The position numbers were made by a program, and so were the translations under genes. DNA of 64,000 bases from the NCBI GenBank assembly GCA_028822445.1, contig JAPKDQ010000001.1, forward strand, positions 372,001 through 436,000. The letters run 5' to 3'. Below the pieces are notes generated by a model. It did no database searches, was not told the DNA's origin, and saw nothing but the letters and a program-made list of their open reading frames with translations. Shown here one piece after another: positions 9,449 through 17,319 of the stretch. The number at the start of each line of letters is the position of its first letter. Position 1 is the stretch's first letter. The DNA is from Rhodospirillaceae bacterium. Its GTDB lineage: Bacteria > Pseudomonadota > Alphaproteobacteria > Rhodospirillales > Rhodospirillaceae.

Positions 9449-10030
9449 ATGGCATTTATTCTCGCATCGGCCTCACCTCGACGCATGGAACTCCTTGGCC
9501 AAATTGGCCAGCAGCCAGATGCTGTTATCCCCGCGAATATAGATGAGACACCTCGACTAGAAGAATCACCAAAGGCTCTGGCTTCTCGCCTAGCGTTGGA
9601 AAAAGCCAAAGTTGTGGCATGTGCGCATAGCTGCGATATTGTTCTGGCTGCCGATACTGTCGTCGCATGCGGGCGCCGTATTCTTGCTAAGCCAAAGAAT
9701 GAGCAAGACGCTAAGCGATACCTCACTTTGTTGTCGGGACGGCGGCACCGTGTTTACGGCGGGATAGCAGTTGTTACGCCCCATGGAGCGCGTGTCAGGT
9801 CTGTTATGACCCAAGTCACTTTCAAGCGACTATCGCCAGATGAAATCGGGTCTTATTTGGCCTGTGATGAGTGGCGAGACAAGGCGGGTGCGTACGCTAT
9901 ACAAGGTCGAGCAGCATCATTTGTGAAGCAGATCAACGGTTCGTATTCGAACGTCGTGGGGCTTTGTTTGTATGTGACCGAAGCAATGCTTGTTGGTTCC
10001 CTTGGGTCAGGTCTTAATGCCCAAGATTGA
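9449..10030 (+). CDS. maf: Maf-type nucleotide pyrophosphatase
   Basis: 193 residues. The N-terminal MAFILASASPRRMELL is the Maf signature, followed by ANIDETP and a central LAADTVV block containing the catalytic aspartate. The family hydrolyses nucleoside triphosphates, including modified bases, to monophosphates and pyrophosphate. C-terminal DKAGAYAIQGRAASFVKQINGSYSNVVGL is also diagnostic. It overlaps the following RNase gene by 14 bases. Which Maf subfamily (dTTP/UTP or m7GTP) is uncertain. Confidence 0.95.
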   Translation: MAFILASASPRRMELLGQIGQQPDAVIPANIDETPRLEESPKALASRLALEKAKVVACAHSCDIVLAADTVVACGRRILAKPKNEQDAKRYLTLLSGRRHRVYGGIAVVTPHGARVRSVMTQVTFKRLSPDEIGSYLACDEWRDKAGAYAIQGRAASFVKQINGSYSNVVGLCLYVTEAMLVGSLGSGLNAQD

Positions 10031-11150
10031 CACGCTTCTTGTGGACCGTAGTCCTGGTGAAACCCGAGTGGCTGCGCTTGCAGGAAACCATGTCATTGAA
10101 GTGTATCATCACCGCATTGGTCTGCCCGCTGCAGGGGCGCTATATCGCGGTCGTGTTGGCAAGCCGTTGCCCGGCTCACAATCTGTTTTCGTGGATATTG
10201 GGCTTGAGAGTTCTGCTCTACTTGCGTGCGGTGTAACCCGTCCGAGCGAGGGGGTATCCGTTGATGTGCGCATCGTGCAACCGCCTCGCAACGACAAGGG
10301 CGCCAAAGTGGCTCTTATCCGTGATGCAGAAATATCCAAAGCGCTGACAGAATTTAAAGCGCCCATCTGCCTCGCCGAGGCTGAGCACCCTCTAGCCTTT
10401 TGCGGGCGCACTTATCAGCATAGCCTTAAGAGTATAATTGTGACGCCCAACGATATTGACCATGCTATGGCTCGTATGCTGGACAGTAGTCTTCACAGTT
10501 TTATTCATCCGGATTCGTCTGACGTGTTTCGTGATTACGGTGTAGATGAGGCGATCGAACGTGCCTTGGACCCGGTAGTTCCATTCGAAGGCGGTGGTAA
10601 GTTGATTGTCGAATATACGGCTGCACTGACAGCGGTCGATGTTGATGCTGGTCCAATGCCCGTCGTAGAAGCAAATAAGAGTGCGGTTGATGTATTGGCG
10701 CGCGAGTTGCGCCTTCGCGCTATAGCGGGTCCAATTATTGTTGACCTTATTCCGTCTGCGGGGCGAGGTGACCTCGTGGAGCGCCTTCGGAAGCTCGTCG
10801 CTGACGACCCGGTACCAACGCGTGTTTCCGGGCTGACACCAGAAGGCCGAGTGGAGCTTAATAGACGTCGAAGCAGGGCCTCTCTCTCAGATTTACTAAT
10901 GGATAACCCTTCTCTTCCGCGCCCTTCCACATACGCTGTAGCGCTTGATGCGCTTAGGAAAAGTGTCCGTGAGGGGTTAGTGAGTGGGTCGGTTCGCATT
11001 ACGGTGCATGCTTCTGAGCGGGTTGTTTCTTTGCTCCGGGGGCCCATGCAATCGGCGCGTGTTGAAGCTGAAGACCGGTTGAAGACATCCTTAACGTTGC
11101 AAGTAGTTCCAGACGTCGATATTTCTTACGTAGATATTGTTGCAGGTTGA
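10017..11150 (+). CDS. Ribonuclease E/G family protein, short and divergent
   Basis: 377 residues from ATG 10017. The N-terminal part (ALYRGRVGKPLPGSQSVFVDIG) matches the S1-containing start of RNase G/E. The catalytic region is recognisable but altered: GGGKLIVEYTAALTAVDVDAG replaces the usual SGGYIVIDQTEALVAIDVNSG, and IIVDLIPS replaces the usual IVIDFIDM. It lacks the long C-terminal scaffold of RNase E and I find no CPxC zinc-link. In this genomic place alphaproteobacteria often have such a gene. It may be a specialised or weakly active RNase. It overlaps maf and is followed six bases later by yacG. Confidence 0.85.
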   Translation: MPKIDTLLVDRSPGETRVAALAGNHVIEVYHHRIGLPAAGALYRGRVGKPLPGSQSVFVDIGLESSALLACGVTRPSEGVSVDVRIVQPPRNDKGAKVALIRDAEISKALTEFKAPICLAEAEHPLAFCGRTYQHSLKSIIVTPNDIDHAMARMLDSSLHSFIHPDSSDVFRDYGVDEAIERALDPVVPFEGGGKLIVEYTAALTAVDVDAGPMPVVEANKSAVDVLARELRLRAIAGPIIVDLIPSAGRGDLVERLRKLVADDPVPTRVSGLTPEGRVELNRRRSRASLSDLLMDNPSLPRPSTYAVALDALRKSVREGLVSGSVRITVHASERVVSLLRGPMQSARVEAEDRLKTSLTLQVVPDVDISYVDIVAG

Positions 11151-11156
11151 GAGACC

Positions 11157-11387
11157 ATGGAGAAAGAACTGAGTGGAAGTGCTGATACAGGTCGACCAGA
11201 GGGGGTGCGTGTGACGGCAGAAAAATGTGTCAGATGCAAAGAGGCCGTAGTGCCACGTTTCCGCCCTTTCTGCTCACTACGGTGCTCCAATCTTGACCTT
11301 TCTGGATGGCTGACGTCGCAGTATAGAATCAGAACTGATGAAATTGCAGACGTCACTGAGTATGAGCCAGTGGTGGATGATGATTAA
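11157..11387 (+). CDS. yacG: DNA gyrase inhibitor/zinc-binding protein YacG
   Basis: 76 residues with the YacG zinc-binding pattern CVRC...FCSLRC (CX2C and CX3C) followed by DLSGWLTSQYRI, which is typical. In Escherichia coli YacG binds gyrase subunit B. The first 20 residues are a non-conserved leader; an internal GTG start nearer the zinc motif cannot be excluded. It ends the maf-RNase-yacG operon; 293 bases without a recognised gene separate it from tRNA-Phe. Confidence 0.93.
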   Translation: MEKELSGSADTGRPEGVRVTAEKCVRCKEAVVPRFRPFCSLRCSNLDLSGWLTSQYRIRTDEIADVTEYEPVVDDD

Positions 11388-11680
11388 GTCTAATATTCAT
11401 CAATACCTCCCTGGTGAGAGAATGGCCTGTGACCCTAGTCGCAAACGAAGTTCGCTTTCTTAAACGTAGTTCTAGGCTTGTTGTGGGCTAAGCAGCGTTC
11501 TATAGGATGTTTCTATAGATGGTTGTTAAGGCCTTAGCCTGAGTAATCTGCTAGGCCTATAATAAGGCGATCTAAACTCAGTATTTTAAGAAATTTAAGT
11601 TTATTAGCGCCTAAGCACCAAGCTGGACAGGGTCTGAAATCTCTTTTATAAGCCGCCTTTCCTAGCCGTTTCTAGGGTTT

Positions 11681-11756
<76 letters not shown>

Positions 11757-11860
11757 CTATCCTTATGTTTTTTCAAGCAACATGCATGCCCGTGTAAACG
11801 GTTGTGTAATTCCTGTGTAATTGGGCAAAGAATTATTCGCACCGGCCGCAAATTGCGATG

Positions 11861-11928
11861 TCCGCTTTCGGGGGTAGAGCGGAAGTGTTCCGAGCACGCT
11901 GTGAGTTCCGCTTCTAGCCAAAAGCGGA
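11861..11928 (+). repeat. Two TCCGCT...AGCGGA palindromes at the left end of the island
   Basis: Two hairpin-forming sequences: TCCGCT at 11861 pairs with AGCGGA ending at 11883, and TCCGCTT at 11907 pairs with AAGCGGA ending at 11928. Both have G-rich or mixed loops of 8-11 bases. The same motif occurs twice at the right end of the island and not elsewhere that I noticed in the window. Such sequences may be a dispersed intergenic palindromic repeat family. Confidence 0.7.
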
Positions 11929-12032
11929 TATTTCTTGAATGACCCCCATGGTGATGCCAAGGTCTAACATCGCCGCTCAAAGGGATTGCCCGTCACCAAT
12001 TCCAATAAACTCATCTGTACAGGGAGTGGGTT

Positions 12033-13559
12033 ATGACTTGGGATCGATGCTCTCGAATACTTTCAGTAGTTGCTGCTTGGTTCTGTGTTGGCGTTATCAA
12101 CACCAGCTATGCTCAAAGCGATTCTGCGGGGCGTTGTCAGGCCTTGGCACAAGTAGATTTTTCAGGTGTGACGGATGCGCCAACACAAGTGACGTCATCC
12201 ACCTATGTGGCCGGGACCAATGGCGATGTAGCGTCCTGTTTGGTTGAGGGCTATGTCACGCCGAGAGTCGGTTTTGAAGTGCATCTTCCGGCTGAAAATT
12301 GGAACGGCAAATTTATCAAACGGGGTTGTGGGGCTTACTGTGGAACCACGGAAAGCTTCTGGTGGGACTGCACCAATCATGTGAACAGCGGCTACGCTTG
12401 CGTGGTCAGCGATATGGGCCACCGGAGTACGCTCGGCGATGCCAAGTGGGCGTACAATAACCTCCAACTGAAAATCGATTTCGCGTATCGGGCGACACAT
12501 GTGGCTACAGTTGCCGGCAAGGCCATTACCGAAGCGTATTATGGCAACGCGCCGCAGCGGTCTTATTACATGGGGTGCTCCACCGGTGGCCGCCAAGGCA
12601 TGGTGGAAGCGCAGCGTTTCCCATGGGACTTCGATGGTATTATCGCCGGAGCGCCGGTGATCAACGAAACCGGTGCCGGTATGCGTCTGGTTTGGACCAC
12701 GGCGGGTAACTTGGATGAAAACCGCCAACAGATACTCACCGCCGACAAAATTCCCCTGCTTTACAACGCTGCGGTATCAAAATGCGATGCTTACGACGGC
12801 AATGAAGATGGTCTTATTGATGATCCGCGCACCTGTGACTTTGACCCTAGTGAGTTGCAGTGTGGTGTTGGCAAGAACAACAACTGTTTGACCGGGGCGC
12901 AAGTAGAGGTCGCGCGCAATATTTATGGCGGCCCGCATACGTCCGATGGAGCGCCGCTCTACACCGGTGGTGCGATGCCGGGGTCTGAGCTGGACTGGGT
13001 CGGGAATTACATTTCAACCACAGGCGAACCTGGCCGGTACTACTTCATGATCGGCGACATGTTTCGCTACATGGGTTTCCTGCCCGACCCCGGCCCCTCT
13101 TGGCAGCCAGAGGATTTCGATTTCGATCAGGACTACAAACGTCTCGGCATGATGGAAGGGCTGTACTCCGGCTCTAACCCTGACCTGCGTAAGTTCCGCG
13201 ATGCCGGGGGCAAGCTGCTCGTCTATCACGGCTGGGCCGACTACTCGGTCATTCCGCTCAACACCGTCGACTATTACGAACTGGCAACCAAAACCATGGG
13301 GGGCGCTGAAGCCACTCAGGATTTCTTCCGCCTGTTTATGATCCCAGGCATGAGCCACTGCAGCGGTGGCGCAGGGGCTTACGCCATCGATTACCTTTCT
13401 CACATGGAAGAGTGGGTCGAAGCGGGCAAAGCACCAGACATGATGACGGGGCATCACCCAGACGAACAAACAGACCGGTTCGGCACGGACTTTCCGCTCG
13501 ATCCGGATAGGATTGAGTTTTCACGGCCGGTGTACCCGTATTCTGCACCGGTTCCTTAA
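12033..13559 (+). CDS. Secreted tannase/feruloyl esterase family protein
   Basis: 508 residues. A Sec signal peptide (MTWDRCSRILSVVAAW... ending near ...SYAQS) is followed by the tannase/feruloyl esterase alpha/beta-hydrolase domain. The nucleophile motif G-C-S-T-G-G-R-Q lies near residue 183. HGWAD carries the acid and MSHCSGG the histidine, with the paired cysteines of the family's CS-D-HC arrangement. DAYDGNEDGLIDD looks like the calcium-binding lid loop. It should hydrolyse ester bonds of gallate, ferulate or related aromatic esters outside the cytoplasm. The RidA and FAH-family genes downstream suggest an aromatic-ester degradation operon; the exact substrate is inference. Confidence 0.92.
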   Translation: MTWDRCSRILSVVAAWFCVGVINTSYAQSDSAGRCQALAQVDFSGVTDAPTQVTSSTYVAGTNGDVASCLVEGYVTPRVGFEVHLPAENWNGKFIKRGCGAYCGTTESFWWDCTNHVNSGYACVVSDMGHRSTLGDAKWAYNNLQLKIDFAYRATHVATVAGKAITEAYYGNAPQRSYYMGCSTGGRQGMVEAQRFPWDFDGIIAGAPVINETGAGMRLVWTTAGNLDENRQQILTADKIPLLYNAAVSKCDAYDGNEDGLIDDPRTCDFDPSELQCGVGKNNNCLTGAQVEVARNIYGGPHTSDGAPLYTGGAMPGSELDWVGNYISTTGEPGRYYFMIGDMFRYMGFLPDPGPSWQPEDFDFDQDYKRLGMMEGLYSGSNPDLRKFRDAGGKLLVYHGWADYSVIPLNTVDYYELATKTMGGAEATQDFFRLFMIPGMSHCSGGAGAYAIDYLSHMEEWVEAGKAPDMMTGHHPDEQTDRFGTDFPLDPDRIEFSRPVYPYSAPVP

Positions 13560-13590
13560 GGCCCTTAGCGACACATCAGAGGAGAGGGAT

Positions 13591-14004
13591 ATGGATTTTG
13601 GTAGCAGGGAGTGGTCAACCGGGGGAGGCGCAGGTCAACCCCCTGTTCTGGATTTGCCGTTTTCACAAGGCGTAAAGGCAGGCCCCCTCGTCTTCACTGC
13701 CGGACAAGCGGCCCTGGATGAAAATGGGAAATTGGTTGGCGTCAATGACATCCGCGCGCAGACAGAGCAGACCCTGAAGAACATCAGAGGTGTGCTGGAG
13801 AGCCTGGGTGCTTCCATGAAAGATGTGGTCAAAGTCACAATCTGGCTCAAAGATTACGATGATTACGCGGGCATGAACGAAGTCTATACCCAGTTTTTCG
13901 AGGCACCTCGACCACCGCGCTCTTGTGTTCAATCAAACATGGTGCCGTTGCTGGAAGATGAGTTCCTCGTCGAGATCGAAGCCATGGCCGTCGTTGCAGA
14001 GTAA
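13591..14004 (+). CDS. RidA/YjgF family protein
   Basis: 137 residues from ATG 13591, preceded by GGAGAGGG as ribosome binding site; an upstream frame start at 13513 lies inside the esterase and was not used. The fold signature is clear: LPFSQGVKAGPLVFTAGQAALD, QTEQTLKNIRGVLESLGASMKDVVKVTIWLKD, and the arginine of RPPRSCVQ. Canonical RidA hydrolyses reactive enamine/imine intermediates, but catabolic operons often contain relatives with isomerase or hydrolase roles on ring-cleavage products. It lies between the esterase and the FAH-type hydrolase in one operon. Confidence 0.93.
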   Translation: MDFGSREWSTGGGAGQPPVLDLPFSQGVKAGPLVFTAGQAALDENGKLVGVNDIRAQTEQTLKNIRGVLESLGASMKDVVKVTIWLKDYDDYAGMNEVYTQFFEAPRPPRSCVQSNMVPLLEDEFLVEIEAMAVVAE

Positions 14005-14019
14005 CGCGGAGGGTCAGAT

Positions 14020-14853
14020 ATGAAATTTGTGACCTACGCGAGCGCCGCAGGTCCTCGCGTTGGCGTCATGGACTCTGATAGTGTGTATGACGCCGGCTTT
14101 GATGGAGACATGATCGCGTTCATCGAAGCAGGTGCACCGGCCGGCAGCCGGGTTGCTGTGGAGGACGCCCGTCTTCTTGCACCGCTCAGGCCGCGCAGCA
14201 TGCGCGACTTCATTGCCTTTGAGGGGCACTACAAAAAATCATACGAACGCCTAGGCCTGGCCACACCCGACCAGTGGTATCAGGTGCCCGCCTATTATAA
14301 GGGCATGCCGGATACGGTGATTGGTCCCGAAGCGGAAATACCCTGGCCGTCTTACAGCGATTATGTTGATTGCGAGCTCGAACTGGCGGCCGTCATTGGC
14401 CGGCGAGGAAAGAACATTGCAGTCGAAGACGCGGCAGACTTTATCTTTGGTTACACCATTTGGAATGACGTATCAGCGCGCGATACGCAAAAGGTGGAAA
14501 TGCCCGTTGGCGCTGGCCCCGGCAAAGCCAAGGATTGGGACGGCTCCAATGTGATGGGGCCGTGCATTGTGACGTCCGACGAAATTGATGGACAAAGGCT
14601 TGCCATGACCCTTCGCGTCAACGGTGAAACGTGGACCGAAGAAAACTCAGCCCATATGCATTACACCTTCGCCCAGATGATCGCGCATATTTCACAAGAC
14701 CAAACGCTTTATCCAGGTGAAGTTTTCGGCTCCGGCACGCCGCCAGGAGGCTGTGGCATTGAGTTTGATAAACACCTTCAGGCAGGCGATGTCATCGAAT
14801 TGGATATTGAGGGTATCGGTATCTTGCGTAATACCGTCGGGGCTCGGACCTGA
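14020..14853 (+). CDS. Fumarylacetoacetate hydrolase family protein
   Basis: 277 residues with a short N-terminal domain and a full FAH-family catalytic domain. Metal-ligand segments are visible: CELELAAVIG (E-x-E) and FGYTIWNDVSARD, followed by DWDGSNVMGPCIV and a GSGTPPGGCGIEF block. Members cleave or decarboxylate diketo acids with Mg2+ or Mn2+ late in aromatic degradation. It starts 15 bases after the RidA stop with GGAGGG upstream. Substrate could be an acylpyruvate or ring-cleavage product derived from the aromatic acid released by the esterase. Confidence 0.93.
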   Translation: MKFVTYASAAGPRVGVMDSDSVYDAGFDGDMIAFIEAGAPAGSRVAVEDARLLAPLRPRSMRDFIAFEGHYKKSYERLGLATPDQWYQVPAYYKGMPDTVIGPEAEIPWPSYSDYVDCELELAAVIGRRGKNIAVEDAADFIFGYTIWNDVSARDTQKVEMPVGAGPGKAKDWDGSNVMGPCIVTSDEIDGQRLAMTLRVNGETWTEENSAHMHYTFAQMIAHISQDQTLYPGEVFGSGTPPGGCGIEFDKHLQAGDVIELDIEGIGILRNTVGART

Positions 14854-15244
14854 ACTTGCTGTTTGAAGTGTTCGGATGTCCGCTTTGGGTCAGAAGCAGA
14901 CATTTACCAAAGTTAAATTTATATCCGCTTTTGGGGTAAGAGCGGACTAACCCTAGCTAGTTGTGGAGAATATACCCATGTACGTGGGGAAAATTTGGTC
15001 TAAATTGGCAGGTCAGACCTGTCGGGTAAGGGCCACAGCAGCCGGGCGGCGTATCCCGTTTCGGCAATCGTTCGGCATACGGCAATCCGATGAGTGTCCC
15101 ATCGCTTGAACATTTAGGGAAAATCGCTATCGGCTTTCTCCGACAGGTTCGACATAGTTTCGGCTTTACGGGCATGAATTTTGCCACTAGAAAAAGCGCT
15201 TAAATTTCTTTAGCTTCCAGCCGACATTCGAATTCTCACTCGTT
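14854..15244 (+). other. Noncoding right end of the tRNA-Phe island
   Basis: About 390 bases with no gene I accept. It begins with two hairpin repeats (14876-14946). A 76-codon minus-strand frame (14957-15187) with several Cys and Pro residues has no start signal or known domain and may be part of a repeat rather than a protein. No integrase remnant could be recognised by eye. Confidence 0.55.
14876..14946 (+). repeat. Two TCCGCTT...AGCGGA palindromes at the right end of the island
   Basis: ATGTCCGCTT at 14876 pairs with AAGCAGACAT ending at 14903 with one mismatch, and TCCGCT at 14924 pairs with AGCGGA ending at 14946. The loops (TTGGGG-type) resemble those of the two hairpins at the left end. 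They follow the last gene of the operon by about 25 bases, so one could also act as a terminator, though no T-run follows. Confidence 0.65.
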
Positions 15245-15289
15245 CTGAAAATCCGCGTGTCGGTGGTTCGAATCCGCCCCTGGGCACCA
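15245..15289 (+). repeat. Right 45-bp direct repeat (attR-like), partial tRNA-Phe copy
   Basis: An exact copy of tRNA-Phe positions 11712-11756, running from the anticodon loop through the T-arm to CCA. The 5' half of a tRNA is missing, so it is not a gene. Together with the copy at 11712 it brackets a 3.5-kb cassette. Confidence 0.93.
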
Positions 15290-15378
15290 TTAAAAACCCT
15301 AAGTAAACTGCCGTGAACGCGGGTGAAAAGCTTTGAGGCGTTTGCCAGGTTATTTTACGAGAGTCAGGTGAGGTTTTC

Positions 15379-16062
15379 ATGCTTACCGTTCATCATTTAG
15401 CCGTTTCACAATCTGAACGCATTGTTTGGTTGTGTGAGGAACTTGACCTTTCTTATGAGCTTGTCCGCTATGAGCGCGATGCTCAAACCAAGCTGGCTCC
15501 ATCGGAATACAAGGCACTTCACCCCTTAGGCACTGCCCCCGTTATTACAGATGGGGACACAGTGCTCGCTGAATCCGGTGCCGTGGTGGAATATATTCTG
15601 GCAAGGTATGGCAACGGTCGTTTAGCCCCAGCACCGAATGACTCGGAGTTCGCCGATTATTTATTCTGGTTTCATTTTTCTAACGGCTCAGTCATGCCGA
15701 CCAAGAGGTTGTTCAATCTAGCATCGGGTGCAGCGGCTGGAGCGATCAATAGCGACGTGATGGACGCTCTAACGGGACGATTAGATGTCACACATCATTT
15801 GATTGAGGAGCGCCTCGGTAGCGTCGACTATTTCGCAGGAAATACATTTACAGCGGCAGACATCATGAACGTCTTTGCACTCACGACGATGCGTGTGTTC
15901 ATACCGTTTGATCTGACGGACTTTCCGAACATACGCGCTTATCTAAATCGGATAGGGACGCGTGCGGCCTATCAGCAGGCCATGAAAAAGGGCGACCTAA
16001 ATAGGCCGCCCAATCTCGTTCAAAGTGAAGACGGCAGCTTCGTACCAAAGGCCAATACATAA
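15379..16062 (+). CDS. Glutathione S-transferase family protein
   Basis: 227 residues with the N-terminal thioredoxin-like domain (MLTVHHLAVSQSERIVWLCEELDLSYELV, cis-Pro in GTAPVI and ESGAVVEYIL) and a helical C-terminal domain (FTAADIMNVFALTTMR). Ser11 is in the position often used to activate glutathione. It probably conjugates or reduces electrophiles in the cytoplasm. A GTGAGG sequence lies upstream of ATG 15379. It is the first gene outside the tRNA-Phe island. Confidence 0.93.
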   Translation: MLTVHHLAVSQSERIVWLCEELDLSYELVRYERDAQTKLAPSEYKALHPLGTAPVITDGDTVLAESGAVVEYILARYGNGRLAPAPNDSEFADYLFWFHFSNGSVMPTKRLFNLASGAAAGAINSDVMDALTGRLDVTHHLIEERLGSVDYFAGNTFTAADIMNVFALTTMRVFIPFDLTDFPNIRAYLNRIGTRAAYQQAMKKGDLNRPPNLVQSEDGSFVPKANT

Positions 16063-16065
16063 GAG

Positions 16066-16320
16066 AATGGTCGGCTCCATGCGCGATGCCGTTCTAGATC
16101 GTGACGGCGCTGACGACGCCATGTTCAAAGAGATCCTGCAGTCCTTCGTTGAACCGTCAGAGGGGATCGTGGCTGACCTGATCGCAGTCCACAACGCCCA
16201 CTCCGCAGCAGACGTTAAGGCTGAGACCCACAAGCTCAAGTCCTCATCGCGCTCCATCGGAGCCAATGAACTGGCTGACACCTGCCTCGCCCTAGAGACC
16301 GCTAGTGCATCAGAAAGACC
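16066..16320 (+). pseudogene. Truncated Hpt (histidine phosphotransfer) domain fragment
   Basis: From ATG 16066 the frame encodes MRDAVLDRDGADDAMFKEIL..., a typical Hpt domain with the phospho-accepting histidine in AETHKLKSSSRSIGANELAD and the LALETA helix that follows. Similarity to Hpt domains ends abruptly near 16312 (ASASE), where the sequence runs into the end of the opposite-strand epimerase gene; the frame then continues as unrelated residues to a stop at 16378. Such domains are usually the C-terminus of a large sensor kinase, and no kinase part is present. I read it as a decayed remnant cut by insertion of the carbohydrate island. Confidence 0.72.
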
Positions 16321-17286
16321 CTATAAACGTGGTTGTACATTCTTTAGAAGTGTTTGGCGCATCCACTCAACATTATAGCTTGAGACATAATCTTCGATTT
16401 CGCCGGCTTTAAACGCTCGCGTGATTTCTTCGATGGCATCATTTATAGTTTTTTTAGGTGTAAAACCTGCTTGTGTTAGCTTGTCGGAATTTAACCGATA
16501 GGACCGTGGGTCATTTGATTCCTTATAAATGATCTCGGCATTGGTACTTGAAGCAATATTTTCAGCGATGGACCGGACAGTAATGTTGTCGGCTCCGGCG
16601 TTGAATATACCTGTAATTTCAGGGTGCCGAACGAGATAGCAGTACAAGTCCGTAATGTCTTCAATATGTATGTTTGGGCGCTGCTGATCTCCGCCTAATA
16701 CTGTGATCTTACCTCTGTTTAATGCTTGCATGGTTAAAAGGTTGACAACTACGTCGAGACGCAGTCGCTTTGATAAACCGCAGACCGTGGCGGGCCTTAC
16801 AATCTGACAGTTCATTTGATCTGCATAAGATAGCACCATTCGTTCGGCGACCATTTTTGTCTTGTTGTAAACAGAGATTGGATAAAGAGGTAAGTCTTCT
16901 GTGATTTGTTCCTCATCCCTTACTCCATACACGCTGGCAGATGATGCGTAGATAAATTGTTTCACACCTTCTCTTGCTGCTTTATCAGCAAGCTGCATAG
17001 ACGCTAGAGCACCCACTTCCCAAGTTAACAATGGATCAAGATCGCCACATGGGTCGTTGGCGACGGAAGCTAGATGAATTACGCATTGGATTTCTTTTAG
17101 CGATATATTGCTAAGGTCCCTAATGTCCTGCTTTATTATCTTTAGGTTTTCATGTTTATCCAGATAATTACCAAACCATTGTACATCCATAACGGTTACT
17201 ATATGGCCCTGAGATAGCAATTTTGGCACTAAGACAGTGCCTTTGTACCCACACCCGCCGGTTACAAAAATATTCATACTGATCAA
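16321..17286 (-). CDS. NAD-dependent epimerase/dehydratase (extended SDR)
   Basis: 321 residues. Rossmann motif G-G-C-G-Y-K-G at the N-terminus, IHLASVAND in the active-site region, serine run ASSASVYG, and the catalytic Y-N-K-T-K (YxxxK). It resembles nucleotide-sugar 4-epimerases or reductases acting in the cytoplasm. It lies at the left edge of an AT-richer carbohydrate island and is transcribed with the FAD oxidoreductase upstream of it (33-base gap). The exact sugar is unknown. Start at 17286 or the second ATG three codons later. Confidence 0.88.
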   Translation of the reverse strand: MISMNIFVTGGCGYKGTVLVPKLLSQGHIVTVMDVQWFGNYLDKHENLKIIKQDIRDLSNISLKEIQCVIHLASVANDPCGDLDPLLTWEVGALASMQLADKAAREGVKQFIYASSASVYGVRDEEQITEDLPLYPISVYNKTKMVAERMVLSYADQMNCQIVRPATVCGLSKRLRLDVVVNLLTMQALNRGKITVLGGDQQRPNIHIEDITDLYCYLVRHPEITGIFNAGADNITVRSIAENIASSTNAEIIYKESNDPRSYRLNSDKLTQAGFTPKKTINDAIEEITRAFKAGEIEDYVSSYNVEWMRQTLLKNVQPRL

Positions 17287-17319
17287 ACCTCTAAATAATG
17301 GGGCGAGCGCGATAAGCGG

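Larger units (their letters stand above)
11757..15289 (+). mobile_element. Integrase-less genomic island in tRNA-Phe carrying a tannase-RidA-FAH operon
   Basis: The segment between the two 45-bp tRNA-Phe repeats holds one operon of three genes (12033-14853) and flanking noncoding DNA. Gene density, spacing and codon style of the three genes differ from the neighbouring housekeeping block; by eye they are more GC-rich. I find no integrase, excisionase or transposase gene inside, so the element is either a degenerate integrative element or was mobilised in trans. Four similar hairpins lie near the ends, two on each side. Confidence 0.82.

Noticed and set aside
14957-15187. 76-codon minus-strand frame in the tRNA-Phe island
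   Set aside because: Cys/Pro-rich with no start signal or known domain; likely repeat or noncoding DNA.
15245-15289. Second tRNA-Phe gene
   Set aside because: Only the 3' half is present, so it is an attachment-site duplicate and not a tRNA.
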